NCBI GenBank assembly: GCA_033085395.1
Contig: JANQBS010000141.1
Coordinates: 41,057 to 105,056, forward strand
Reading direction: 5' to 3'
Origin: Xanthoparmelia taractica
Lineage: Eukaryota > Ascomycota > Lecanoromycetes > Lecanorales > Parmeliaceae
DNA: 64,000 nt
Under the pieces are notes generated by a model that worked only from the letters and a program-made list of their open reading frames with translations, was not told the origin of the DNA and did no database searches. Shown piece after piece: positions 44,601 through 57,770 of the stretch. The translations under genes were made by a program, and so were the position numbers. Within the stretch, counting starts at the first letter, position 1; each line of letters opens with the position of its first letter.

Positions 44601-46400
44601 TCAAAACACGAGCAAAGAGGCCAAGAGCCAAGCGGCGAAGAGTCTTCCAAGGTCTGCTACCTTCCAGGCTGCACCCTTTGCAGAAGCTGATACGACTTTG
44701 GTGACCTTTTGTGAGGGCGAAGCCCCTGCAGCAACAATAGGTGAGCTTGCAGCACTGTCAGCTAGAGCTGTAGGCGATGCTCGAGTTGTGATAGAAGGGC
44801 TCTCAGTGATCAAGAAGCCTTGTTCGTTGTACGACTTTATTGCCGTGGCAGCTCCCGCTGGTTGGGTGACGATCTCGGGAAATCCTTGTTGGTTGTACGA
44901 AGTGACGATCCTATATCCACCATCCCCAGGAGAATCCTGATTTAAGAATCAGTATTTCAGTACTCAAGACACAAAGTAGACTCGCAACAAAACTCTTAGG
45001 AGCACAAGGTTTGGGGGGGGAGTCTTTGCTCCCTCCACTAAACACCACCTCCCTACTCTGATGGAGATCTTAATAAGAAGGGACTGATCCAGAAAGGACG
45101 TACCTGCTGCGAGTCCGCTGGCAATGATGTAGACGATACTTGAGGGGACGTGACCTGCAGAGAGTCAACCAAATCTGGATTGATGGCATTTTGGTGCAGG
45201 GCAGCTCACTCACAGATGCCGCACTCGGCGGAAGGACTTTGCCGGAACTCGTCACTGTCCACCCAGCTGGTAGACCAGGGTATGTAGTGACTGTTGCCGT
45301 GCTGCTCGAAGAAAGTGTAGTCGGTGTCCACCCGCCCGCGTTAGGCTGAACGACGGACGACGACGACTCAGCGTGAGTTCCTTGGAACGGCATTGGGCCA
45401 TTTGTTGTCCCAGTCGTTGATGGCGCCACATCGGCGTTCTTTACATTATTATTCTTGCCGGTTGAAGAGACTTTACCGTTCACAGCGGTGATGGACTGCC
45501 ATGTTCCGTCTGTGCCCGAGTATTGATACTGACTCCCCGTCGAATAGTCAGTGACGGCAATAGACTTAACCGACATGGTGTAGGGTCCGGAGGTGTAGTC
45601 AGTGTAAACGGTACCCGAAGCTTGACCAGTCGCCCACTCTGGAACAGGTCGTCAGTCTAACCATACTGAGACGCGGGCATTAGATCTTTACTTACGTCTA
45701 GTACCGAGGGCTGCCGAAGCGTCACCACCACTCCACGAGCCAACTTTGATCATCATGGGAGTCTGAGGATATGGGTATCCTCCAGTCGAGTCTGGAGTCA
45801 AAGTCCGGACAGTGGCTCCATTGACTTGCCAGGTGATTTGATCAGCTGTCCAGTCGATGGCATATGTCATGAAATTGTCGTGGTTGTTGGCGGCTGGATT
45901 CGTCTGCCCTCGATTGTAGGTGGTCGTCTGACCTTTGCCAAAGTAGTTGGTTTGAACATTGGCATCGTCGTATCCGAGCCATTCAAAGTCGATTTCATCG
46001 AGGTCGTCAGATTGGAGGATTGCGCTGCTCACGATGCCAACACCAGGCGCCGCTTTAACGACGAACTCGACGTGGCCGAACATGATGTACCATTTTGATG
46101 CAATGAGTGGAGAATCACCAGCCTTTGCCACTGTGAATGAGGCTCCATTTGAACCGTATGTTGGGCTGCCCTGGGGCGTGAACGAGCTTGATTCTCCCGA
46201 GGTGAAGTCGATGTTCACTGATTTGCCAAGTGCTGTGTCCGCCGGGCAGCTGGCTATGGTGTGTTAGCCACAAGCGCAAACCAGTCTGACGGCAAGGACT
46301 TACTACTTGTGAGAGGATTGCAATTGGTGTAGGTCTGAGCAGAAGCTGGGGCAGCTGCCCATGTGGCCATGACCGCGGCGAGGAATGTTTGCGATCTCAT
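44601..46400 (-). CDS. Crh-type GH16 chitin-glucan transglycosylase, GPI-anchored, 488 aa
   Basis: Cell-wall enzyme cross-linking chitin to beta-glucan. Five exons (minus): 46400..46304, 46253..45696, 45638..45214, 45154..45104 and 44936..44601. Introns of 50, 57, 59 and 167 nt. Signal peptide MRSQTFLAAVMATWAAAPASA, then CNPL and SCPAD. The catalytic motif DEIDFEWLG matches the Crh pattern DE-I/L-DxE, with QTNYFGKG and IDWTADQITWQVNG following. The third exon runs from the end of the GH16 domain into a Ser/Thr-rich stalk. The last exon gives two related YNxQGF segments and ends KVADLGRLFAAWLLASLLVF-like, a GPI attachment signal. No CBM18 domain is visible. The last two splice joins rest on phase and donor/acceptor consensus only. 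Confidence 0.85.
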
Positions 46401-48080
46401 TGTCGGAGAGATATGGGGCTTGAGGGTTTCCGCAAGGTAGGTTTTGTCGGCAATGAGCCGTTGATCGTGGAACCTATAAGCTAGCGACAGCTATTGATGA
46501 TAAAGGTGCCAATTATGGGGTAATAAAGGCAATAATGCTATGAGTGAGGATAGGAGGATGATGGTGATGATGGTGATATTGGGCAGTGGATTGACGGAGA
46601 AGTGAGCAGGCAAAGAAAGGATGGGAAGAGGACGCTGGAGAAGAGTAGAGTGGGGTGACTTCCCGGGAGTATCTCGTCGGTTTTTTACAAGAATGCCAAA
46701 ATTGTCCTCACCACCGCACTTTCCACCAGCCACTTGATATTCCTTTCTAATTATGATTAGCAGTGATGCGTGCAGTATACGAAATACTCGAAGCTTGATC
46801 TTTTTCCTTGCGATTAGTGTAAGATTTATATATCTCGTGGCTGGAATACGAATATTCAAGCGTCGTGGAAGGAGAGCGAGACTGGAATAAAAAAAATAAA
46901 AATAAAAAAAAAGAGGGCTGGCAATTGTTTACTAAAGATACTGTCGGCGGGGAAACTGCATTAGCGCCCGCTAAAACCGAGGCGAACCAAAAAGCTTGGC
47001 AGTCTCGCAGTTATCAACATCTCTCACCCAGTAGTCACCGTTTGTGTCACCGGGTCAAGCGAGCCTGTCCGTTTCTAATGCTTTAAAAATGAGCGATGAT
47101 AATATATAAGAGCGAGGTTGAATCTGAGGTCTGGGTCTGCACTGCCACGTGGAAGGAATGAATTCGCAGCTAAAATTAATGTATTCTTGGATTTAATAGT
47201 CGAGATATCATTGACGAGGCAGTTTCTGAGCCATCTACCTCTCTCACAGGAGCAGTAATAAAGATGCTTAACGTTTGATTCCGGCTTGATGCGCCGAGGA
47301 AAAGGGGCATCAGGGGAGGCAAACTGCTCATCTCATACTCCCAAGTTCGAAAGATCAAAAATGGTCGTCAAATCGCCAGGCAAATTGCGGGGGGCGGGGG
47401 GGATGGATAGTGACTTTCTTTTTAAAATTGGCTCGAGAAGTTACAGGTATGGGGAGAACGACTGGCAATCGATACTTAGACATAGTCCAGACGGAGAACT
47501 TCATGGCTTGGAAATCTGCTATCCTTACTTGTAGAGGCTCATATTGTCAAGCCAAAGGGCTTTGATGTACCGCAAATGCCACTTGTTTTGGCAGCGTGTC
47601 TGTCACTGTCAATTCTCCCTGGTGAATAAAGTAAGCTAAGATTACTTTACCTCGGAAGATTTATGAAAATTTAGCTTGGCGCTCATGCCGCGGCTAGTAC
47701 CGAATAGGGTCAAGCTTGTTCTCCACATTTGGTATCTGGCGGCCAAATGGTCGATAGATGCCAGGAGGTTCTTCACTCAGTTTACAGTCATACCTCAATT
47801 CCGTTGTCCTGATCTTATCGCATTAGCTGTAGCTGTAGCCGTGAAAGGTTTGGCCAAGCTACATCAAAACACCCTTCTTCAACCTTCTCCGGGCCTCCGG
47901 GTGCTCACCGACAAAACCTCCTTCCTCTGCCCGCTTTCCCGCAGCAACGACTGGCACGCTTGTCAGGCATAAAGACCATCCCGCTCAATGTACTTGTACT
48001 TTCTTCGCACACCTAGGCCTGCCTCCTGCGCGTAACTGGAAAGCTAGTTTGCTGCACCGTCACCACCATACTGCTCGCCG
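46401..48080. promoter_or_regulatory. Large divergent spacer CRH / adenylate cyclase (1.68 kb)
   Basis: Should contain both promoters and a long cyclase leader. An A-rich tract lies at 46888-46913 and a G-rich tract near 47388-47401. Small frames are not convincing genes. A CT-rich stretch precedes the cyclase ATG. Confidence 0.5.
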
Positions 48081-51000
48081 ATGATGACCAAGAGGGACAA
48101 TTCAACCACCAAGAATGCATCAGAGAGCTTTAAGAAAGGCGGTCTGCGACTGCACGACAAGATAATGGGCGGATCCGAGGCGAGCTCGAGAAAAGTGCAC
48201 CCGCAACTCCGGACTAGCCAGAAAGACTTGTAAGTCAGCCTCTGTCACTGTTCTCGTCTCACTCTCAGCACCAATCCTCCTGCGCGTCACACTAACGGGA
48301 CTTCTGGGCCCTCGGACTGCTGGCCCATTCGAAGAGTATGATCGCGAATGGCCTGCAGATGACCCAGAGTCGGCTGGGAAGTTCACCGTTAGGAGGCCGG
48401 CTCCATATCCTTCTTCTGAATCTTTCGCTTTGTACTCGAAACGTATGCTAGATGCAGCAGCAAATGCTGACAAGACATTTCTTCCATTCAGGGCCGCTAA
48501 GAATGCGTCGATCGTTGCTAGCAATGGGACGTTCCTGTCTGATTCTCCGGACGACGACTCACCTGCCGAAGCGATCAAAGGCACATATCTAGACTATCGT
48601 CGAGACAAGGGGAAGCCGGAGGCGGTAAAGGGACATATATCCTCCGTGTCAAAGCCCCCACTTTCAAAAGATGCTCCAAATGCCGACATAGCACCGTGGA
48701 TGGACGATGGGCTTCCGGCCTTGTCCACCCATGGTATCACATCCTCCAACTGCTTCAATGACAGTGTCACAAAAGCTCAGCCATCGCCATCATTCCGTCC
48801 GGACTCAGGGCGTACCGCCGATAGCGATTCGCCAGATCCAATGTTTCTGAGCAACGATCGAAGACCGTCGTTAGCGAGTGCAACCACGATTGACAGCCAG
48901 AGTTCGCTATCCAAGGCTAGCACAAGCAAGGGTACGCCGTACAAGAAGGTTGCGGGATATTTTGGTGATGAATACCGACAATCACCACGAAGTTCGGACA
49001 CAAGCATACCTAGCACTCTGCAGCGTGAGCAAACAGCGTCCTCTCGACATGGCTCTAGACACCCCAGTCGTGATGAGGGGCGGCCAATTTCTCCGGGTAG
49101 CTCCAGGCCAAGGACTCCACTACCATCAAGTGATGTGGTTCCATGGCTCTTCCAGGATTTCAAGGTAAGCTTAGGTACTTCCGTGCGCATCAAGCACTCC
49201 GTGCATACTTTGAATTTCAAAAGGAATTGCGCCGCCCGGCTCATATCGGTCGTCCAGTAGATCCGTGCGTTCAGTTCTTCCTGTACTAGCAAGTATTTGA
49301 ATTACGGCACTCAGCTCTCAGCTGTTGCTAATTTGCTTTTCATTGTACAAGTAGAAGCGACCTGTTTTCCGACGAAGGGCGGGTCTGTCAGAAGCAGCAA
49401 TGTCAGACATTCAAAGCCAAAACGGCAGCGATCCGTCTTGTTTCGGAAATCGCGATCGGCCGCTAACAAGATTATATGACAGGAAATCTCACAATACGGC
49501 GATGCTCCTGTTAGGCAAGCGCCAGCTGGCCTCGATAAGCAGCGGTATGTGGATGGCGAGCCTCCATCCAATGCTCATCACCACATTCGACTCCATCTCC
49601 CTCATCTCCGACATACTCGAAGTAAGGAGGACCCTCCGAAACCTCCACCCAAGGATGCAGGAAGCGGCCACCCGATCCGTCCTCTCACCAACAGACAAGA
49701 CTCCGCGTCTAATGTTCGGATGCTGAAAGACTCGATATCTTCTCCCATGTCCTCACGCAATACCTTACCCCTTCGCGGCACCAGTCCTACACCAAGTTCG
49801 AACAGTGCAGTTAGCCGTAGCGAAACCATGCCCAATCCACGCTCACCAGCGCCCAGTGCAGCTAGTTCGAAGCGCTCCCTTCTAGACAGATTCAAGAGGC
49901 ACAAAGGGGAGCATGGTCACCACGAATCATTGAATCCACTCCATCATCTCTCTGGGTCTGCCACTTCTCTGCACCACACCACGACGGAAAGCAAGAATTT
50001 TAAATCAGAGTTAGCCAACCAGACGGAAGCTAGGCAGGGAAGTGTTACGACTTTCGACAGTGGCTCGACAGCCAAGGCTTCGGATTACATGAGTGGGGAC
50101 TCAGGATCTCCGGTATCGAAGAAGGAGACTGGCTCCAAGCTTTTACATAGCCATGGGAAATTCCCCAAACCCAAGCGAGGTATCAGTTACGAAGGTCACA
50201 CCGGCAAGAATGCCGACAAGGCACGGAACGCATCAGTGGCGAGCGATTCATTATTTAGTTTGGACACAAATCTTGATGATATGACAGGTATTGTGGACCC
50301 AACAGCTTCCATATCTACTGCTCCCCACGGTGGCATCTTCACTGGAGAGCCTATCCCAGAGGAGCCTCGAAAAGAGCTCAAGGATCCCGATATGATGAGT
50401 GGTGCAGGGGCTTGGGACGCTCCTGATTCATGGGCGGTCAGGAAAGCTGGTGACGAGATCTTGGGCCGGTTACGAGAGATTGACGAAAATGGAATTCCCC
50501 AAAAAGTCGAAGACGATGGTACCGCGCATTGCGTACGAATCTTTCGCATTGACTCCACCTTCGCCACTTTGTCTATGGGTGTGAACACGACGGCATCAGA
50601 GATTTTGCAAGTACTGGGTAAGAAATCTTTCTTACAAGATGATCTAGATAATTACCAGATCATTATGAGGAAACATGATCTCCACAGACAGCTTGCGCCA
50701 GGAGAACGACCAATCGCGATCCAAAAGAAGCTCCTGGAGCAAGCGGGATACCAAAGCACGGATAAGATCGAAGAGATTGGCCGAGAGGACAATAGCTATC
50801 TTTGCCGGTTTACCTTCGTACCAACCAAGCTGAGCGGGTATTACAGCCTGGAGTCGGAGCCTGGCTATGGTAAAATGCAGAAGTTCAGTCATGTTGACCT
50901 TTCCGGGAGGAGCCTCGTCACTATTCCCATCGCTCTTCATCAGAAAGCGGCCGAAATTGTGTTCCTCAATCTGTCTCGCAACCTTGCCCTCGACGTTCCA

Positions 51001-54000
51001 AAAGACTTCATCCAGAGCTGTGTTAACCTTCGGGAAATTCGATATATCAGCAATGAGGCTTGGCAGCTGCCAGCAAGTTTGAGTCTCGCAACCAGACTGA
51101 CCGTCCTCGACATATCCAACAACCGCCTCGAGCAGCTAGAGCATGCAGAGCTAGACAGGTTGCCAGGTTTGGTGAGCATCAAGATGTCCAACAATAAGCT
51201 CAAGCACCTCCCTTCATACTTTGGTCAATTTCAATCTCTACGGAGTCTGAATCTCTCCTCCAACTACATAGAAACGTTTCCAGATTTCCTGTGTGACTTG
51301 AAAGGCCTCGTCGACCTTGACATTAGTTTCAATTCTGTCAGGTCTTTGCCGAAGATAGGGCAACTCACCGCATTGGAGAGGCTGTGGGCGACTAACAACA
51401 TGCTTCATGGCTCTTTTCCCCAAAGTTTCCGAGAACTCAAGAACCTCAAAGAGATTGACCTACGGTTCAATGGGTTAACCAGCATTGATGTTTTTGCCGA
51501 ACTGCCAAAGTTAGAACAACTCATGGTAGGGCACAATGTCATATCCAAATTTGAAGGGAGCTTCGCACAAATTCGTCTACTTCACCTCGACCATAATCCC
51601 ATAACCCGGTTTGATTTCAAGGCACCTGTGCCAAGTTTGACGTCGCTGAACCTCGCCTCGGCAAAGATCTCACAATTGGATGACAGCATTTTTGAAAGAA
51701 TGAAAAATGTCACAAAGCTCAATCTGGACAAAAATCACTTTTCTACTCTCTCCAACCAAGTCCATCGACTTCAAAGGCTAGAGCACTTGAGCATCGCAAG
51801 GAATCCGCTAAGTAGTTTACCTGCGACGATCGGCCACCTCCAGGAGCTGCACTTTCTGGACATTCGGGAATGTAATCTCAAGAAGCTCCCCGGAGAGCTG
51901 TGGTTCTGCTACCGCCTGGACACATTGAATGTCTCTTCGAATGTCCTGGAGACCTTTCCAAAGCCGGCAACAGCACTTGCCCTCACTCAAATAGACACAC
52001 AGCCGAGTAGTTCCGAGACAACCCCCGTTCCAGCGTCAACTCCCGATGAGCATGAAGAGCTAGGCAAGCTAGAAGAGTTCCAGGATCGTAGACCAAGCCA
52101 GGCTTCCGGAGGACTCCTGAGCGTTGGTAGTTCACCAGCGTCGAGCACCAGGCAGGGATCGATTGTCTCCATTTATGGGCCAGGGGGCAGGAAAGCATCG
52201 GTCGTGTCGAGAACACAGACGAATGGTACTACGACCCCAATCCATCGAAAAGATTCCAATCTACAACAACGATCCAACAACACGTTTGCTGGATCCCTTC
52301 GGCATCTGTTCTTGGCAGATAATAGACTGACGGAAGATGTGTTTGACGAGATCACCATGCTTCCTGAACTTCGGACCTTGAACCTTTCGTACAATGAGCT
52401 GTATGATATTCCTCCGCGATCCTTGCGACGATGGCAAAACCTTAATGAGCTCTACCTTTCTGGTAATGAGCTGTCGTCTCTTCCTTCGGATGATCTTGAG
52501 GAGGTGTCCTCCCTAAAAGTCTTGCACATCAACGGAAACAAGTTCCAAGTCCTTCCAGCCGAACTTGGCAAGGTTCGGAAGCTCGCGGTCCTGGATGTTG
52601 GAAGTAATGCTCTTAAGTACAATGTCTCTAACTGGCCGTATGATTGGAATTGGAACTGGAACAAAAATCTCAAATATCTCAACTTCTCTGGCAACAAACG
52701 CCTTGAAATCAAGCCCAGTCGATCTTTCACGGCAAATGGGGGTAGAGAAGCTGCCGATCTTACAAATTTCACAACCCTCCACCACCTCCGAGTTCTTGGC
52801 CTAATGGACGTGACGCTTACGATTCCCTCGGTTCCGGACCAGACAGAAGATCGCAGAGTCCGTACATCCGGGTCGCTGGCTGGATCAATGGCGTACGGCA
52901 TGGCAGATAGCCTTGGAAGGTACGAACATCTATCCACGATCGATATGGTCGTTCCGAAGTTCCGGGGCCACGAGACCGAGACACTTCTCGGGATGTTTGA
53001 TGGGCAAGCGCTGTCAAGTGGGGGCTCAAGACTTGCAAAGTACTTGCAAGAGAATTTCCAGTTTCATTTCATTGAAGAACTTAGCAGGCTCTTAAAAGAG
53101 GAGACTCCAGCTGACGGCCTCCGAAGAGCCTTCCTCGCCTTGAATAAAGACCTGGCAACCACTGCTAGCCAGACGCTTGACGAGAAGGAACACCGGTTAC
53201 CTCATAAGTTGCATAGAGGATCTACTGCAGCGCATACCTTGAGCGCAGATGACCTCACATCTGGTGGTGTGGCCACAGTTCTATTTCTCGACAACATGGA
53301 GCTCTATGTTGCGAACGTTGGAGATGCGCAGGCTATGCTTGTGCAGAATGACGGGGGTCATAAGATCTTGACACGAAAGCACGAGCCAGCCGATCGACGA
53401 GAGCGCGAGCGGATACGAGACGCAGGAGGGTATGTGTCTAGACATGGCAAGCTCAACGATGTACTAGACGTCTCGCGTGCATTTGGCTACATTCAGATGA
53501 TGCCGGCTGTCATGGCTGCTCCGAACGTCACACATATTTCGCTGAAGGAGTCGGATGAAATGATATTGATTGCATCTAAAGAGCTATGGGACGTTATGAG
53601 TCTTGAGATGGTTGTCGACGTTGCGCGCTCCGAACGAGTGGATCTTATGCGGGCGGCCCAGAAGCTTCGTGATCTAGCCATGGCTTTTGGGGCAAATGGC
53701 AAGATCATGGTTCAGATCATTAGCGTTAGTGATTTGAAAAAGCGAGAGCGCAATCGCTACCGAGGCCCAAGTCTCTCCATGGGCCCTTCCCAGTCACAGG
53801 ATGACCAGTTCTTTAGTACGAAACGCGGCAAAAAGGGCAGAGATAGACCTGACGATTCGACACTCCAGCGACTCGACCCTGAAGTCGAGGCCCCAACGGG
53901 TAATCTTGCTATGGTTTTCACAGATATCAAGAATTCGACGACCTTATGGGAGAACTATCCGGTCGCTATGAGATCGGCCATCAAGTCTCACAATGAAGTC

Positions 54001-55102
54001 ATGAGACGGCAATTGAGGGTCATTGGGGGATACGAAGTCAAGACTGAAGGTGATGCGTTCATGGTCTCGTTCCCCACGGCAACGGGGGCGCTGCTGTGGT
54101 CTTTTGTCGTTCAACAACACCTACTTGAAGTAGATTGGCCCCCTGAAATACTAAATACCGTACATTGCGCAGAGGTGTTGGATGGAGATGAGAACGTCAT
54201 CTATCGTGGTCTATCGGTCCGCATGGGCATCCATTGGGGCGAACCGGTATGCGAACCCGATCCTGTCACTCGGCGTATGGATTACTTTGGGCCTATGGTC
54301 AATCGAGCAGCTCGAATCTCCGGCGCAGCAGACGGCGGCCAGATCTACGTCTCGCAGGACTACATAGCCGAGATCCAACGATCCCTCGAAGCGTTTGCTG
54401 ACCCAGAGCGGTCCGGGTCCACTGGCTCCGATGACTCGGTAAATGAAGACCCGCTGGGCCAATCGATACGCAGGGAGTTGAGAGCACTTAGTTCTCAGGG
54501 TTTCGAAGTTAAAGATCTTGGGACCCAAAAATTGAAGGGGCTTGAGAATCCCGAACTGATCTACCTCATGTACCCGCACTCGCTTGCGGGTCGTCTCATC
54601 GCGCAACAACAGCGTAGTGATGCTGAAGCTGCTGCGGCTTCCAACGAACCTGCGAGCTTGCAACCTGGAAGCGTGCTGGACTTCGACACCGAATACATCT
54701 GGGGGCTGTGGAACATCAGTCTGAGGCTGGAAATGCTATGTAGTGCGCTTGAAAGCCCAGGAGCAACGAGCCTGAAGCAACCGGAGAAGAGTGTGCTTGA
54801 GAGGATGAAGAATAGAGGAGGCGAGGTGACCGATCGGTTCTTGGTTAGTTATCTCGAACATCAGGTCACGAGGATCGAGGTAAGTGATGGCAAGTCTGTG
54901 ACAGAGACACTTTTCCATGCTGACTGCTCCATAGACTTGTGTATCTACGCTTGCAGTGAGGAATATGGTGACGCCGTTCAGCGCACACAACTTGCTTGAG
55001 CATGCGTGTCCAATGGACGACGTGCTCGGCCACATATCGGCGCAATTGGCGGAGTTCAAGGCGCTGAAGGAGAAGAAGCCTAGTCTACAGCCGGTTGGGT
55101 GA
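48081..55102 (+). CDS. CYR1: Adenylate cyclase (fungal Cyr1/Cya1 type), about 2161 aa
   Basis: Makes cAMP for the PKA pathway at the plasma membrane. Proposed exons are 48081..48229, 48393..49164, 49483..54879 and 54935..55102. Introns of 163, 318 and 55 nt. The 318-nt intron joins FQDFK to EISQYGDAPVR and the last joins RIE to TCVSTLAVRNM. Order: disordered N-terminus (phospho-rich, KKVAGYFGDEY); Ras-association-like region at about 650-750 (HCVRIFRIDSTFATL); leucine-rich repeats at about 770-1145 and 1240-1380, split by a Ser-rich insert; PP2C-like domain at about 1450-1730 with degenerate metal sites (MFDGQ for DGH); class III catalytic domain from about 1770 (MVFTDIKNSTTLWE, GYEVKTEGDAFMVSF). 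The exon 1/2 junction is the least certain part: the acceptor CCGTTAG at 48392 fits phase, while CTCTCAG at 48268 does not. Confidence 0.9.
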
Positions 55103-55420
55103 GGCTGTTGGGATTAGCAATGGCAGAGTATGGCTGGCCTTCTGGAAATTTCTGTCAATATTCATGCCACGGTGGGAAATATGGAAGGTCAAATGGGCAG
55201 AGATTCAATTCTGGCGTGGCGTTTGTGGGATAGGGGCCATGACTCGGTATGAGGAATGCTGTACGATGGATCCTTGTGGGTATTTGTTTTTTTTTTTTTT
55301 TTTTTTTGTATTTATTTTGACCTTGTGCCCATCGCACAGCGAAGACACCATCGCTTGCAAATAAAGAAACCTTTTTTGGAATCTGCTTCCTCAAGAGCAA
55401 TGTGAACTCAGTCGACTCTC
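55103..55420. other. Intergenic, tail-to-tail cyclase / GH20, with T21 tract
   Basis: 318 bp of 3' flanks. A run of 21 T residues lies at 55287-55307, which reads as poly-A on the minus strand. Confidence 0.6.
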
Positions 55421-57198
55421 CTATTGCATGCAATTCCCTGGATTCATCAAACACCACGTGACCTGTACCGGGCCTGCCGCAATACCAGACGCAACAAGCC
55501 ATTCCCTCATCTCGGCAAGTCTCCTTGTTACGTCCTCACTGACTACTCCCTTACCCCTCCACAAGACTTCCCCAGCAGCCGAGACACGCGGCCAGAGGTT
55601 ATTATCCAGATTGGCTCCGTCAGTCTGCTCGGCCCACATGTGCACCTCGCCACCAACCACTAAGTGCCGCTGAATTTTCGGTATATCTGCTAGCGGGTCG
55701 TAAGCATACACCTCGCGCCAGTTCTTCAGCGGTCCACAATAGTCCAGGTAAGGACTCTTGACCGAACTGTCCGGGTTCTTGGGGTCGGGATCGCGCCAGC
55801 CTCCATGTCCGCAGTCGAGATACCAGTGCGTGTATGCTCCAAATAGAGCTCTGTGGCCACGCCCGACCACTTCGGCGAGAGCGGAGCGGTTCCTGTTCAT
55901 GCTAGCGCGCCATACCTGGACGATGGTATCGGAGGGCAGGGATAAGTTGAAGTCGAGGAGGTGCTCTTCCCATACAATCGGGGTCAATGAGTGGGAGTGA
56001 ACGAGGGAGATGGCATGATCGATGAAGGACTGCAGGTGGGGTTTCAGCTCAAAGGGCGACATGTCATTCGCGCTCGCGTAAACTTCGTCGCCGCCTAGGT
56101 GGAACAATGATGAAAAGGGTGCTGTACGCGGAAGCAGATCATTGAGAAGGGTGGTGATGAAGTCCGTGACCGGTTGGTAGTGGAGCTTCAACTGGCCCGC
56201 GCAAGGTTGAGCGGAGAAGTCTGGCCACGGTTGGCGGTTGTAGGATTCGATGAGATCAGGGTATGCTGCATGGACCGAGGCCGTGTGGCCTGGCATGTCG
56301 ATTTCGAGGTAGACCTCGACGCCGCGATAAGAGCCGAAAGTCTGCACTTCATGCAGGTCTGCGACGCTCCAAATCTGGTCTTCGTGATAGGCGCCCTTGG
56401 AAGCGAGATCTGGAAGGGCTGGTATTTCCAAGGGCCAGGATTGAGCATCCGAGGTGTGGAGATGGAGGCGATTGAATTTGTTGAACGCTAAGGCTTCGAT
56501 GGTCCGCATGACTTCTCTCGGTGTAATGATGTTTCGTGAGATATCGAGGTTGAGACCTCTGTGTGCAAAGGCTGGGGCATCTTCGACAGCCAACGGCGCA
56601 TAGGGAGTGTAAACTCCCACATTAGCTTCGGAATGCTTGTAAAATAGTTGGGTGAGCGTGGAGAGTGCGCGAATGCCACCCAAGGGATGAACAAAGGTGA
56701 TTGAGACATGTCCATCCTCAGAGATAGTCAATGTATAAGACTCGTCAGATGAGGTCGTGGCCGAAGGTCTACTCTGCTCCAATGAAATCACATGAATGTA
56801 TGTTCTGTCTTCTGTGAGGTTTGGCTCGAACACTTGATCTTTGGCATAGAACTTCCAAGGCACAAAAGAATTGGAATATACATCCTCTCGCATACGCTCG
56901 ACGGCGGCATTCAAAGCGGAGAGATCATGCACAGCGGAGGGATAAGAATACCACCATGGTCTGTATGGAAGATCAGCCACGCCGACGATCCAACAGGCGC
57001 ACATATGACGTACAACAAGTATTTCTGAATGTTCTCCCACGTCTGCATAGTTGACAAGGGTTTGTATACAGTTTGGAAATCAGGAGATAGCCAAACCACC
57101 TTTGAGCCTTTGCTGTAATGCAACGGAAGAGGCCATATCGCTGATACTATTTTGAATAAGCAAAGCCAGACAGGAAGAACTTTCAGCAGCAGCAGCAT
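55421..57198 (-). CDS. Beta-N-acetylhexosaminidase, GH20, 574 aa
   Basis: Secreted exo-enzyme removing GlcNAc from chitin oligomers. Exons (minus) are 57198..57014 and 56960..55421. The 53-nt intron (GTACGT...CATACAG, phase 2) gives NIQKYLLPWWYSYPS. The signal peptide is MLLLLKVLPVWLCLFKIVSA, followed by IWPLPLHY as usual for fungal enzymes. The N-terminal zincin-like domain leads to HRGLNLDISRN, LHLHTSDAQSWPLEIP, EVYLEIDMPGHT, the catalytic pair in FHLGGDEVY, then WEEHLLD, VQVWR and GGEVHMWAEQTD. A longer frame to 57291 exists upstream, but the ATG at 57198 starts a good signal peptide. Length is typical for the family. Confidence 0.92.
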
Positions 57199-57770
57199 GA
57201 TTCTCCTCGAATGTAGCGACTGAAGGCGAACAGGTACACAAACGATAACAACAACCAGCTCAAGCTCAAGCTCACGTATTGGACACCTCAAGAATCAACA
57301 CATCATGGGCCAGCGCCTAAACAAGAATGTTGATCGTCTACTAATCATATGCGGAGGTTGACTATTGACCATCTGGACGCTCGTTTGCTAAACAGTCGGA
57401 ATCCGACATGGGTTTGACGAGAGATATACGCTAAGCCTTATAGGGTTCCCGGACGCTAATTGGCTGCCTTCCTCCCAGACTTCATGTATACTGTACTTTT
57501 AGTGGTAAGGTAACTTATACAGCATTTCATATATCAAACATAATTTTCAGGCATACTTTCAAATCGACTCGATCTTATCCTTTCTTCCCTCTACGACCCA
57601 GTATTGTTCTTCCGAGCTCTGCATATTGTAACCTGCACCCTCTACTCTCGTCTCAGCCACCCACCCTTTGTCTACACCATATTTGTAGACTACATACTGA
57701 ATCCAGAGATGGGAGCGCCTCCTTCTCTATATTCCCTATATACCTATCACCTATGAGGTACTAGTGCCTT
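57199..57770. promoter_or_regulatory. Divergent promoter region GH20 / MFS transporter (572 bp)
   Basis: Both genes start away from this spacer. No distinct binding site could be assigned. Confidence 0.45.

Noticed and set aside
54880..54999. Adenylate cyclase ending at 54999
   Set aside because: This frame reads through a clear GTAAGT intron. Splicing 54880-54934 continues a conserved-looking C-terminus to TGA at 55100.
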